A DNA stretch of 36,464 nt from Desulfobacteria bacterium (lineage in GTDB: Bacteria > Desulfobacterota > Desulfobacteria > Desulfobacterales > C00003060), in the NCBI GenBank assembly GCA_030145395.1, contig JAQYVR010000133.1:1-36464 (forward strand), in the 5' to 3' direction. Shown here piece after piece: positions 1 to 8,760 of the stretch (position 1 is its first letter; each line of letters opens with the position of its first letter). Both the position numbers and the translations under genes were made by a program. The notes under the pieces were generated by a model. It worked only from the letters and a program-made list of their open reading frames with translations, had not been told where the DNA came from and did no database searches.

Positions 1-1
1 G

Positions 2-550
2 GACGAGATCAATGCTTTGGCTGCACCCGGTGGACTCATCTTTATTACACGCGGGATGCTAAGATGTTGCCAGCATGAAGACGCCGTTGCTGCGGTACTG
101 GCCCATGAAATCGGTCACGTTCAGGCAAAGCACGGGCTGCAGGCCGTTAAGAAATCACGCATAACATCTGCCTTGGCTACCATAGGAATTGAGGGGGCCA
201 AGAGCTTTGGCGGAGAGGAACTGGCCGAACTCACGGAAACCTTTGGAGACTCTATTTCAGACATCACTGCCACATTAGTCAACAATGGTTACTCCAGGGG
301 CTTTGAACGCGAGTCAGACAAAGCAGCACTGACCATTCTAAAGCGTGTGGGATATGATCCCAATGGGCTTGTGGACATGCTCAGTGTAATGAGCAAGAAA
401 CTACAACCAGGACGACTCGATTTTGCCAAAACACATCCTTCGCCAGCCAGTCGAATAGCCGATATCCGACAAATTATCGGCGAAACCACAGAAGTAATAA
501 AACCCGAACCAAGACAGGCAAGGTTCATGGCCGCTTTAGGGAGTATTTAA
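2..550 (+). CDS. M48 family zinc metallopeptidase, C-terminal part (5' truncated by window edge)
   Basis: The reading frame is open from base 2, so the start lies outside the window; the ORF-track TTG at 17 is internal. The visible part begins with an INALAAPGG-type strand followed by HEIGH, the HEXXH zinc site of M48 peptidases (YfgC/BepA/HtpX-like superfamily), with the third zinc ligand expected in the ESDKAAL segment (E of ExxxD). No membrane helices are visible in the retained part, which fits the periplasmic, membrane-anchored M48 group involved in envelope protein turnover. It ends 3 bp before the CHASE2 cyclase gene, so the two are very probably co-transcribed. Family assignment is secure; substrate and exact subfamily are not known. 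Confidence 0.88.
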   Translation, partial: DEINALAAPGGLIFITRGMLRCCQHEDAVAAVLAHEIGHVQAKHGLQAVKKSRITSALATIGIEGAKSFGGEELAELTETFGDSISDITATLVNNGYSRGFERESDKAALTILKRVGYDPNGLVDMLSVMSKKLQPGRLDFAKTHPSPASRIADIRQIIGETTEVIKPEPRQARFMAALGSI

Positions 551-553
551 AAC

Positions 554-2701
554 GTGTCAAAACGATCAATGTTTGGCAAAAAGTCCATACAGGGTCTGAT
601 CGTTGGGATAACAGCGGCTACCTTGGCCCTCTCACTGTGGGGCTTGGGCTTACTTGACACCTGGGAGGCACAGACATGGGATTGGCGGGCTTCGGTCATG
701 GCAAAGCCTGGCAAGGCTACGGACGATATACGACTTGTGATGCTGGATCAAAATAGCCTGGACTGGGCAGAGAAAGAAATGGGTTTAACATGGCCCTGGC
801 CCAGGGAAATTTATGGGGCCATTGTCAACTATTGCCGGAGAAGCGGGGCCAAGGCCCTGACTTTTGATGTGCTTTTTACTGAATCTTCCAGCTACGGTGT
901 TGACGATGACGCAGCTTTTGGCAATGCTGCTTCAGAATTCGGCCGTCTGGCAGGAGCTGTTTTTTTGGGAAAACACAGCGGGAGCTTAACCCGCTGGCCG
1001 TCACAAATACCTTCGCCGGATTTCAAAATCAACGGGCTGAAGAACTGGCTGAACCATACTAATTCAGATGATATAATATTCCCCAGGGCTACAATGGCTA
1101 TCAATGAACTGGCACTGAATTCATCTGTACTCAGTAACGTTCAGCTTAATCCAGACCCTGACGGAGTCTACCGAAGGACTAAACTGTTTAGCCTCTTTGA
1201 TGACCAGTTCTTACCTTCATTGGGTCTGGGGGCTTATCTAGCAGCAAACCCTGAAGTCCAAATTCAGATAGAGCCCGGCAAACTCACAATCGGCAAAACG
1301 GCTGTTCACATAGATCGTCAGGGCAACGTTATTTTGCGCTACCGTGGCCCATCTGGCACACACAGGGCATACAGCGCAGCTGCGGTGCTTCAATCCGAAA
1401 TCCGCAGCATGTCGGGTGAAAATCCCACCATCAGTGATAAACAGGCTTTCAAGGACAAATATGTACTCTTCGGATTTTCAGCTCCTGGTCTTTATGACCT
1501 TCGTTCAGCCCCGGTCGGTGGAGTATATACTGGAGTGGAAATCCAGGCTACCATGCTCGACAATTTTCTTTCTGGAGATTTAATATGCCAAATCCCATTG
1601 TTTTTGACTGCAGTTTTGGTCACAGTTTTGGCACTGGTTTGTGCAGCATCGGTCTGCTTTTTCAGAAGTGCCGTGGGAAGCGTGGCAGTCAGTGCAGTGT
1701 TCATTGTCGCACCAGCTTTTTTTGTCCTGGGAGCATATGCAAAAGGTTTCTGGCTACCAATGGTGGTTCAGGAGGCTGCTGTAGGTTTTTCAATTGTCAC
1801 AGCACTTGTAGTCAACTACGCTACAGAGGGACGTCAAAAGCGTTTTATCAAGGGTGCCTTCAAGCAGTACCTCAGCCCGAATGTTATCGAACAGCTCATT
1901 CAGTACCCGGAACGTCTGAAGTTAGGTGGTGAACGGAGAATCCTGTCAATGTTCTTTTCGGATCTCGAAGGTTTTACTTCCATTTCCGAGGCTCTGGCTC
2001 CCGAGGAACTAACAGCGCTTTTAAACGATTATCTGTCAGCCATGACCGACATAGTGCAAGAAGAAGGCGGAACCGTAGATAAGTATGAAGGCGATGCTAT
2101 TATAGCCTTTTGGAACGCACCCCTGGAAGTGCCTGAACACGCTACTAGGGCTGTCCGTGCCGCACTTCGCTGCCAGGCTAAACTTGCAAAGTTGCGGATA
2201 GGATTTAAGAAGCGAATGGGAAAAGACATGTTCATGCGAATCGGCATCAACACCGGCCCTGCAGTAGTCGGCAACCTCGGCTCACATACAAGGTTCGATT
2301 ATACCATGCTCGGTGACGCCGTAAATCTTGCAGCACGCCTGGAGGGAGTAAACAAACAGTTCGGCACTTACACAATGATATCACAATCCACACGGGACTT
2401 GCTCCAAGACGCCTTTGCTGTGAGGGAGCTTGGACGGGTTGCAGTTGTAGGCCGCAAGGAACCGGTTACCGTCTACGAACCTATGTTTGCTGCAGAATAC
2501 GAGGCTCGGAAGGATGTTTCAAACACATTTGCCAAAGGTTTGGAGCTTTTTTACAAAGGCGATTTTCCCACGGCTCTGAAAACATTCTCCACCATCCAGG
2601 ACCTGGACCCGACTGCAGCCGCTTATGCCAATAAGTGTCAGATGATGGTAGAAAACCAGCCACAGAACTGGCGGGGAGTCTGGGTTATGACCAGCAAATG
2701 A
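554..2701 (+). CDS. CHASE2-domain class III adenylate/guanylate cyclase, membrane sensor
   Basis: This is a 715-residue protein with one N-terminal membrane helix (about residues 12-32), an extracytoplasmic CHASE2 sensor domain (about 35-335), three closely spaced membrane helices (about 345-425) and a cytoplasmic class III nucleotide cyclase domain (about 460-640). Both metal-binding aspartates are present, in FFSDLEGFTS (D470) and KYEGDAIIAF (D514). The FDYTMLGDAVNLAARLE segment carries the Asp typical of adenylate rather than guanylate cyclases, so cAMP is the likely product. The roughly 70-residue tail looks TPR-like. The start is a GTG three bases after the M48 stop, with GGGAG some 12 bases upstream. 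The ligand is unknown. An MMPL exporter carrying a cNMP-binding domain lies 12 kb downstream, but no functional link can be shown from sequence. Confidence 0.92.
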   Translation: MSKRSMFGKKSIQGLIVGITAATLALSLWGLGLLDTWEAQTWDWRASVMAKPGKATDDIRLVMLDQNSLDWAEKEMGLTWPWPREIYGAIVNYCRRSGAKALTFDVLFTESSSYGVDDDAAFGNAASEFGRLAGAVFLGKHSGSLTRWPSQIPSPDFKINGLKNWLNHTNSDDIIFPRATMAINELALNSSVLSNVQLNPDPDGVYRRTKLFSLFDDQFLPSLGLGAYLAANPEVQIQIEPGKLTIGKTAVHIDRQGNVILRYRGPSGTHRAYSAAAVLQSEIRSMSGENPTISDKQAFKDKYVLFGFSAPGLYDLRSAPVGGVYTGVEIQATMLDNFLSGDLICQIPLFLTAVLVTVLALVCAASVCFFRSAVGSVAVSAVFIVAPAFFVLGAYAKGFWLPMVVQEAAVGFSIVTALVVNYATEGRQKRFIKGAFKQYLSPNVIEQLIQYPERLKLGGERRILSMFFSDLEGFTSISEALAPEELTALLNDYLSAMTDIVQEEGGTVDKYEGDAIIAFWNAPLEVPEHATRAVRAALRCQAKLAKLRIGFKKRMGKDMFMRIGINTGPAVVGNLGSHTRFDYTMLGDAVNLAARLEGVNKQFGTYTMISQSTRDLLQDAFAVRELGRVAVVGRKEPVTVYEPMFAAEYEARKDVSNTFAKGLELFYKGDFPTALKTFSTIQDLDPTAAAYANKCQMMVENQPQNWRGVWVMTSK

Positions 2702-2735
2702 TTAAAGGGGTCAACGCTTTCCAGAAACGAATGTA

Positions 2736-2766
2736 AATGGGACCGCTGGTAATTAAGTAAATAAGT
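2736..2766 (+). repeat. Repeat A copy 1 (all-frame-stop element)
   Basis: The segment reads ATGGGACCGCTGGTAATTAA followed by GTAAATAAG. It matches the other A copies at 2954, 8746, 11299, 13721 and 14998. It starts 34 bases after the cyclase stop codon. The TAA triplets spaced four bases apart place a stop in each of the three forward frames. Confidence 0.7.
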
Positions 2767-2865
2767 TAATACAGGGTTAAGGCTGTTTTGCGGTCGCACT
2801 AAAGCAATCCCGAAGAACAAGTAATTGTAGCCGTTCATCAAGACTGAGTTAGGAGTAAAACGCTA

Positions 2866-2970
2866 ATGAAACCAGAGTTTCTAAAAAGGAATTTATTTCA
2901 GCGCATCCTTGGTATTCCTGCTACGCCTCGGCCAACTATCTCAGATAGCTGTCAATGGGGACGCTGGTAA
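2866..2970 (+). pseudogene. Truncated N-terminal fragment of a small protein (MKPEFLKRN... type), cut by repeat A
   Basis: An ATG preceded by a good ribosome-binding site (TTAGGAGT, about 10 bases upstream) opens a 34-codon frame beginning MKPEFLKRNLFQRILGIPAT. The compact, gene-like N-terminus resembles what I recall of small ferredoxin/Rieske-like proteins of sulfate reducers, but that family call is tentative. The frame then enters repeat A copy 2 and ends WGRW-stop, where the last residues are encoded by the repeat itself. This is best read as the 5' end of a gene whose remainder was replaced at the repeat junction. It could still be translated as a short peptide. It is too short for the ORF track. 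Confidence 0.5.
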
Positions 2971-3121
2971 ATAAGTAAATAAGGCAGCAAGGAAAGCTGC
3001 ATGAGATTAGGTTGACCAGTTGCGGGATGAAATGAATCAGTTGCGTGAAAATTGAAGCAGTCGGGAAGTTGTGATATGAGTGTGAAACCTTTACTTTTCG
3101 CATATTGGAGATAATGGGAAG
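2954..3121 (+). repeat. Repeat A copy 2 plus long leader repeat B copy 1
   Basis: The first 30 bases are repeat A. They run directly into about 140 bases that are alignable with 8746-8911 and 13998-14119, ending in the shared block ATTGGAGATAATGGGAAG. In the other two places this block sits upstream of a cysteine-rich small gene; here the sequence continues to AGGTGCCAAG (about 3210-3219), matching the bases just before the ATG at 14209, but no such gene follows. Confidence 0.65.
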
Positions 3122-3267
3122 ATATGTATGATGTGGGAGCGTGAATTACTATTACCAGCTTGAGCTCATATACTTTTTTGATACTGAGATAACCTCCCAC
3201 GTGACCACAGGTGCCAAGAACCAGCTAACGGCTGACGCAGGAGAGGGTCTTTATTAAGTTTTCAATA

Positions 3268-3288
3268 CCCCGCCCGCTTGCGGCGGGG
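3268..3288. repeat. GC-rich palindrome (H-type)
   Basis: CCCCGCC and GGCGGGG arms enclose a 7-base loop, giving a perfect 7-bp stem. It is of the same general class as the H hairpins at 11324, 13747 and 13957 but in a different arrangement (followed by AGCTTCATTG). The lack of a following T-run argues against a classic terminator. Confidence 0.5.
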
Positions 3289-3471
3289 AGCTTCATTGCA
3301 GCAGTTGCTATCCAAATATCCAAATTTGCTTGCTGGGGATCAAATAGATAGGAACTCTCCGCGACGTTGGGTATTCATTTCGCCGGAGGCTTCTGTGCCG
3401 GCGTGAAGTTCCTTAAGACATGGAATGGACAGATCCCAGTGTCGACGAATAGACAATAAGCAGGACGGACA

Positions 3472-4629
3472 TTGAAAAGGAACATGCTGATCGGAATGCT
3501 TGCTGTTGTTGGTGTCATAGGCGTTGCCATTTGCTTTGGGAACACTGGGGGTGATGACAACAACGCGACAGATGCGCTTACAAGCGATCCGTTTAATGCA
3601 ACCTTCATTATCGAGGGCACTAGGATATGCTTGTTAAACGGGCATTTTGAAAGGGAAGCTGCGCTTGGTTCTGGAATGGAAATCAAGACTTCTGTTTTTG
3701 GTAAGCCGGCGTATGGAGATATTGATGGTGACGGCTGTGAAGACGCAGCAATGGTGATTGTGCATGATCCCGGGGGCAGCGGAACATTCTTCTATGTCGC
3801 GGCTGCGCTCAAGGTAGACGGCGCCTATCATGGAACAAATGGGGTGCTATTGGGAGACCGGATTTCGCCTCAAGATATCAAGATACGAAACGGTGTCGTT
3901 GTTGCCAACTATACGGACCGGCGACCGGAAGAGTCTATGGCAATTACGCCGTCAATCGGCAAGTCCAAGTACTTGACCATTAACAATGGACTATTATCGG
4001 AAATAGCGCCTATTTCTAAGGGAGCGCACCTATTCGAAGGTTGGGTTACTGTTGGTCATGAAGTACGATCCTTTGCTCCGTGTTCACACAAGGTGGAGCT
4101 TTGGGTCCTAGGCGGTTCACCCGCCTTGAAGGATATTGTAGCAGCATATCAAAAGGAGCTACCTGGCCCCAGACCTTACCCCCCTCTCTTTATGACCCTT
4201 GCCGGCAAAATGAAAGAGCCACCTACGGAAGGATTCGGAGCGGAATATGATGGTGCGTTTTTCGCCATGCAGTGTATTCGTGTGTTTCCCAGAGGGAACT
4301 GCAAGAGTGAATTAATCTATCTGGATTCTCCATTACCCGGAGCCCTTATCTCTTCCCCTTTGAAGCTCATGGGCTCTGCTCGAGGCACATGGTTCTTTGA
4401 AGGCGATTTTCCTCTTCTTCTCAAGGATTCAAAGGGCAGACTCATCGCAAAAGGATTTGCCACCGCAAAAGGTGATTGGATGACCAAGGAATTTGTCCGA
4501 TTTGAAGGGACACTCGATTTCAAGCAGCCGGGTTCAGGCAAAAAAGGGACACTTATTCTAAAGAAGGACAATCCCACCGGCCTCTTGGAGCACGACGATG
4601 CATTGGAGGCCCCTGTCTTCTTCAAATGA
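3472..4629 (+). CDS. Secreted or lipoprotein-like protein with FG-GAP-like motif and C-terminal Gmad2 domain
   Basis: This 385-residue protein has a basic start and hydrophobic stretch (MKRNMLIGMLAVVGVIGVAI) typical of an export signal or membrane anchor. A calcium-loop-like FG-GAP motif, GDIDGDGCEDAAMV, lies near residues 80-95. The last ~100 residues have the hallmarks of the Gmad2 immunoglobulin-like domain: DSPLPGALISSPLKLMGSA, ARGTWFFEGDFPLLL, GDWMTKEFVRFEG and a final KDNPTGLLEHDD block. The middle part (FGAEYDGAFFAMQC...GNCKSE) is not recognised. Function is unknown; Gmad2 proteins are extracytoplasmic. The start is uncertain: TTG 3472 has AGGACGG upstream, while ATG 3484 has AAGGA too close. 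It stands alone between two repeat-rich intergenic regions. Confidence 0.82.
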   Translation: MKRNMLIGMLAVVGVIGVAICFGNTGGDDNNATDALTSDPFNATFIIEGTRICLLNGHFEREAALGSGMEIKTSVFGKPAYGDIDGDGCEDAAMVIVHDPGGSGTFFYVAAALKVDGAYHGTNGVLLGDRISPQDIKIRNGVVVANYTDRRPEESMAITPSIGKSKYLTINNGLLSEIAPISKGAHLFEGWVTVGHEVRSFAPCSHKVELWVLGGSPALKDIVAAYQKELPGPRPYPPLFMTLAGKMKEPPTEGFGAEYDGAFFAMQCIRVFPRGNCKSELIYLDSPLPGALISSPLKLMGSARGTWFFEGDFPLLLKDSKGRLIAKGFATAKGDWMTKEFVRFEGTLDFKQPGSGKKGTLILKKDNPTGLLEHDDALEAPVFFK

Positions 4630-5795
4630 GGAAGTCTTTAAGTCTATCGCCATCCAGCGAGAGTCGCCTGGCAAAGACTTGGTATAGTTCCGTCAGAGGT
4701 AGAGCTACATATTGATGTTCCGAAGGAGGCCTATAAATTATAGCGCTCTGACGTATATCGACGCATGCCATGTGAGAACCCCGGGTACAGATATTTACAA
4801 CGTCACGCCTTCAGCGAAAGTTGAGCAGAGCATCGATATCCTCTGCAGATTTTTGTCGAAGAGCAAAGTGCCCAGAATTTAGGTGGCTGTTAAGTTCTCA
4901 AAACCAGGATGCGTGGTACTATGAACAGTTCAGCTTTGCAGGCATGCTACACCCTTTGGCGGTAAAGGCCCGCATAATCCTCGCCGGTGACAACGCTTCG
5001 AGACAGGACACAAGTAACACAATCGTCTGGTTTGATGATGTGGCGATGTTTCAGCGATAATGTGTATTTTCACAGCATCGAACTCTTTTGACGTTAATGC
5101 AAGTACACCATGGTCCACCTCTGCTCAAACGCAAGTAGGTAATAGCGGAGGCGTGGCCCGTTTATGAGCTGTGAGCATCGCCCCCCCACACCGCAGCAAT
5201 GTCACAAGTTCAAGATAATGCCATAGTATCTCTACTCCTGCCCACTCTCAAAATCTTATGATATGATTCTGTTATCTTGATTCTGCCCATATTGGAGATA
5301 ATGGGAAGTTATCTCGATAAACCTCGGCTTCTAATATCCGAGGATATGGCCTAAAAGATTGAGGTACTTCTCGGCTTCCGATGTGTTAGGTAGCTTAAAG
5401 TAGCTTTACCTTTTTCGAAGGCGGATCGTGACCATCGGTTTCCAGATTGCTTCCCCAGCCAAGACCCTCGAAAAATTTCCAGGTTGAGCATCTTCTTAAG
5501 TCGCCCTCTGTTTCCTCACTTTATTCTAATCCCTGCGGGTTCTGATGGGAAGAGCTCTTCAGGCATTATAGGCCTTGCCGTTGCAGCCGTCAATGTCTTG
5601 ACGAGCCGAGAACGTCTGAATCGTGGCCTGCAATCTGGGCCTCCAAACACCTCAGCATATAGCTTAATTTGCCTAACGATTGCATATAGTTAAAGATTGT
5701 CCACGTTTTGGCATGATTCGTGCTGATTATCAGAATATTATGTTTTCTGATTCAGGACACAATCAAACTTCAAAGAGACTGACAGGGAACCAGCC
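4630..5795. other. Gene-poor 1.17-kb intergenic region with one B repeat
   Basis: I see no convincing gene. A 55-codon frame from ATG 4715 to 4882 lacks a placed ribosome-binding site, and the ORF-track entries 4821-5060 and 5484-5693 have no recognisable motif. The stretch 5219-5325 is a copy of repeat B. The region reads like decayed accessory DNA between two intact genes; an AT-rich segment just before 5796 (5695-5760) may hold the promoter of the kinase gene. Confidence 0.5.
5219..5325 (+). repeat. Repeat B copy (short form, B4)
   Basis: About 100 bases align with 10515-10618 and 14486-14590: TGCCATAGTATCTCTACTCC, then CTTATGATATG, then ATTGGAGATAATGGGAAG, then a TATCTCGATAAACC tail. In this copy the block CCCAT-ATTGGAGATA-ATGGG forms a 5-bp stem. 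No gene follows within 450 bases. Confidence 0.65.
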
Positions 5796-8669
5796 GTGAA
5801 GACGATCCACAAATTAATTATAGGATATTTGACTGTTATCCTATTGATCGGAGTTGTGGGCTATTTTTTGACTTACCCGACTGAGAAAACATTGCGCGAA
5901 TCTATCGGTCAAGAATATGCATCGTTAGCTAAAGAAATCTTAGACAAAATAGATAGACATATTCATGGCCGAATTGAGATATTCGAAGAGTACTCCAATA
6001 ATTCGATGTTGCAAATAATTCTTGAAAAAGCCAATCAAGACTTTGACAAATTGGAGGACGTTCAAGGCTATATCACAAGCAAAGACCGAGAATGGATTTC
6101 AGCGCCAAAGGGTGCTAAGACCCATTTTATGAAAGCAATAATATCCAGCGATTTGTCAGAGGACCTGAGAGAGAAAATAGAATTTTATCGCGCCAAGTAT
6201 CACAAAAGAACCTTCGGAGAAGTATTTGTAACAAATAAATATGGGGCCAATGTTGCGCAAACGGGAAGAACATCTGATTACAGGCAAGATGACGAAGATT
6301 GGTGGCAACTAGCCAGAAGAGACGGCTTGTGTGTGAGGGATGTTGAGTATGACGAGAGCGCTGACATTTATTCAACAGATATTGGACTGAGGATAAATGA
6401 CGCAAATGGAAATTTTCTCGGCATAATGAAAGTTGTTTTGAATATTGAGGAAGCAATCAATATCATACAAGAAGCAAAGAGAATCCCGAAATATTCAACC
6501 GTCCAGTTCAATCTCATAAGTAACGACGGAAAAATAATCTATTCGACAAGTGAGTTCAAACGGTTTGAAGGCTTATCTGACAAGATTTTCCCACATATGC
6601 TTTGTGAAAAGGGAGACAGTGAGGGATACTGCTTGGTGGATGGAGATGGTTCTGAAGAAAAAGAAAAACTAATAGCCACTGGTCATTCCAAAGGTTATGG
6701 GGAATATGCGGGCTTGGGGTGGCGCTTGATGGCCATAAATGAGACACAAATAGTATTTGCCCCCGTCGTGAATCTAAAGAATAGGTTGTTGACCGTTCTA
6801 ATAATGGCAACGCTGGGTGGAACTCTGATCAGCTTATTAATCTCCAAAACCGTCTCCGATGGTATCAGAAAGCTGAGTAATGCTGTTGCAAAAATCGGAG
6901 AGGGGAATTTGGATGTTCACATTGATATCAAAACGAGGGATGAAATTGGCCAACTCGCTTGCTCTTTCAACAAAATGGCTGAAGATTTGAAGCGAGCGGT
7001 CCTGGTAAAAGATATAGAAATAGCAGAGCGGAAGCGGGCTGAGAAGGCCCTACGGAAAAGTGAGGACAAATTCCGTAGCCTCAGCAGGGAGCTGACCACT
7101 GGTTTATCAGACGTTTTTGAGGCCTTGCAGAAGATCTCTTCCGGAGATCCTTCAGTAAGGATAACCGAGACCTCGGGACTTGAGTTGATTGCGGACCTAA
7201 AACGTACTGTCAACCAGACTGCCGAAAACCTCTCAGACATAGTAGATCTGTCACACGAAATTGCCATTGGTCTTGCTGAACACTTCGACACGCTGGACAG
7301 AGTCACTAAAGGCAATCTCGATGCTCGAATAAAAAGCAATACTGGCGTAGAACTCTTGGAATCTCTAAAGCGTGTGACAAACACTATGATTCAAAGTGTG
7401 TCCCAAGAAATCGACCAGCGCATGCTGGCGGAAGAGCATCTCCTGAAGGCCAAAGAAGAAGCCGAAGCAGCGAGCCAGGCTAAGGGCGATTTTTTGGCGA
7501 ATATGAGCCACGAGATCCGCACTCCCTTGAATGCTGTCATTGGGATGACGGAGTTGACCTTAGGAACAGAACTTACTGACGAGCAGCAAGAATATCTGGA
7601 GACGGTTGGAGCCTCATCTGAGTCGTTACTCAGACTTTTGAATGACATCCTTGATTTTTCAAAAATCGAGGCAGGTCAGCTGGAGATGACTGGGGTTGAT
7701 TTCGATTTGCAGACGACCCTGGACAATGTTGTGGATACCCTGGCGGTGAGGGCACAAAAGGCAGGGCTTGAGCTGACTTGCAGTATCAAGCCGGATGTCC
7801 GTACCACCTTGGTTGGGGATCCTCTGAGGCTTGGCCAGATCATTGTTAATCTGACAGCCAATGCCATCAAATTCACTCAAGAGGGTCAGGTGAATATCTC
7901 GGTAGAAACTCAAAAAGAGGAAGATTCCTCGACATTTTTGTATTTTACGGTTTCGGATACTGGCATAGGGATTCCTCCGAACCAAATCGAGACAATCTTC
8001 GAGAGTTTCAAACAGGCAGATGACTCCACCACAAGAAAATACGGTGGGACAGGATTGGGCTTGGCTATTTCCAAGCAACTTGTGGAAATGATGGGTGGGC
8101 GTATCTGGGTGGAGAGTGAGCTGGGAAAAGGGAGTACTTTTCATTTTACTGCTCGTTTTCAATTGAGTGAACGAGAGGCCATAGAAGTCTTGCAAACCAA
8201 AGATTTACCTATCCAAAAGGCGCCAAGGCAACTGAGTATGCTGATAGTGGAAGACAATCCAGTAAATCAGAAAGTGGCTGCAACGATGTTGAAAAAACGG
8301 GGCCACCGCGTTGTCATGGCCTCAGATGGCAAAGAAGCCCTGGGCGCCCTTGACAGAGAGAGTGTTGATCTGATTCTGATGGATATTCAAATGCCTGAAA
8401 TGGATGGATTTCAGGCAACAAAGCTGATCCGAGAAAGGGAGAAAGCTAAGGGAGGGCATATCCCCATTGTGGCGATGACAGCCCATGCCCTGACAGGGGA
8501 CAGGGAAAGATGTCTTGCAGCAGGCATGGACAGTTATATATCTAAACCGATAAGGGAGGCAGACCTCTTTTCAGTCACCGAGAACCTGGCTAATGGGTCA
8601 GACGAGGAGGAAAAAGATGTCCTCGCTCCTTCAGAGACCGTTATGCCTGTGGCCCGAGGGTGTATTTGA
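5796..8669 (+). CDS. Hybrid sensor histidine kinase: dCache sensor, poly-HAMP, HisKA, HATPase, receiver
   Basis: The 957-residue protein has a membrane helix at about 7-27, a large extracytoplasmic sensor of double-Cache type (about 30-325, with EDWWQLARRDGL and SADIYSTDIGLRI patches), a second helix (about 328-350) and a HAMP domain. Next come two HAMP-like units with the repeated pattern KISSGDPSVRI / RVTKGNLDARI. The kinase core follows: MSHEIRTPLNAVIGM with the phosphorylatable His572, the N box NAIKFT, GIGI and GGTGLGLAISK. A receiver domain ends the protein, with D863 in LILMDIQMPEMDGF. GTG at 5796 is the start that keeps the first helix, with CAGGGAACC about 8 bases upstream. The reading frame stops abruptly after the receiver; the next ~90 bases encode the start of an Hpt domain in the +1 frame (see the relic at 8659). 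It may have lost an intramolecular phosphorelay step and now need a separate Hpt partner. Confidence 0.93.
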   Translation: MKTIHKLIIGYLTVILLIGVVGYFLTYPTEKTLRESIGQEYASLAKEILDKIDRHIHGRIEIFEEYSNNSMLQIILEKANQDFDKLEDVQGYITSKDREWISAPKGAKTHFMKAIISSDLSEDLREKIEFYRAKYHKRTFGEVFVTNKYGANVAQTGRTSDYRQDDEDWWQLARRDGLCVRDVEYDESADIYSTDIGLRINDANGNFLGIMKVVLNIEEAINIIQEAKRIPKYSTVQFNLISNDGKIIYSTSEFKRFEGLSDKIFPHMLCEKGDSEGYCLVDGDGSEEKEKLIATGHSKGYGEYAGLGWRLMAINETQIVFAPVVNLKNRLLTVLIMATLGGTLISLLISKTVSDGIRKLSNAVAKIGEGNLDVHIDIKTRDEIGQLACSFNKMAEDLKRAVLVKDIEIAERKRAEKALRKSEDKFRSLSRELTTGLSDVFEALQKISSGDPSVRITETSGLELIADLKRTVNQTAENLSDIVDLSHEIAIGLAEHFDTLDRVTKGNLDARIKSNTGVELLESLKRVTNTMIQSVSQEIDQRMLAEEHLLKAKEEAEAASQAKGDFLANMSHEIRTPLNAVIGMTELTLGTELTDEQQEYLETVGASSESLLRLLNDILDFSKIEAGQLEMTGVDFDLQTTLDNVVDTLAVRAQKAGLELTCSIKPDVRTTLVGDPLRLGQIIVNLTANAIKFTQEGQVNISVETQKEEDSSTFLYFTVSDTGIGIPPNQIETIFESFKQADDSTTRKYGGTGLGLAISKQLVEMMGGRIWVESELGKGSTFHFTARFQLSEREAIEVLQTKDLPIQKAPRQLSMLIVEDNPVNQKVAATMLKKRGHRVVMASDGKEALGALDRESVDLILMDIQMPEMDGFQATKLIREREKAKGGHIPIVAMTAHALTGDRERCLAAGMDSYISKPIREADLFSVTENLANGSDEEEKDVLAPSETVMPVARGCI

Positions 8670-8760
8670 TTTCCCCAAGGCAATGAGCGTAGCAGATGGG
8701 GACAAGGCACTCTTTGAAGAGATCGCCAACCTGTTCTTAAATGAAGGGGGACGCTGGTAA
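8659..8760 (+). pseudogene. Out-of-frame, truncated Hpt-domain remnant of the hybrid kinase
   Basis: In the frame +1 to the kinase, the bases from 8659 read GVFDFPKAMSVADGD followed by KALFEEIANLFLNE, which is the opening of a histidine phosphotransfer domain as it normally follows the receiver in hybrid kinases (pattern ..A..r..GD..Ll.ei...Fl.e). Phosphoacceptor His and the later helices are absent. The frame runs into repeat A at 8746 and ends GGRW-stop, exactly as the relic at 2866 does. One frameshift and one junction with repeat A therefore explain the shortened kinase. Confidence 0.7.

Larger units (their letters stand above)
2702..3471. other. Intergenic mosaic of REP-like elements and gene relics
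   Basis: No intact gene is seen in this 770-base stretch. It holds repeat A copy 1 (2736-2766), the 34-codon relic at 2866-2970, repeat A copy 2 joined to leader repeat B copy 1 (2954-3121), a GC-rich palindrome at 3268-3288 and a CGCCGG...CCGGCG hairpin near 3382-3406. The minus-strand ORFs of the track here (2638-2841, 2952-3200) are open mainly because the reverse complement of the TAA-rich repeat A contains no stops; they look like shadows. Confidence 0.6.

Noticed and set aside
1585-1932. 115-aa plus-strand ORF inside the CHASE2 cyclase gene
   Set aside because: It lies in another frame of a gene with unambiguous domain content.
2952-3200. Minus-strand ORFs 2952-3200, 8769-8981 and 8534-8947 with shared peptides
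   Set aside because: The similarity is explained by the A/B DNA repeats; the reading frames differ in register and lack initiation signals.
4715-4882. 55-codon plus-strand frame ending DILCRFLSKSKVPRI
   Set aside because: It lacks a placed ribosome-binding site and known motif; it may be a relic, but the evidence is too thin to call.
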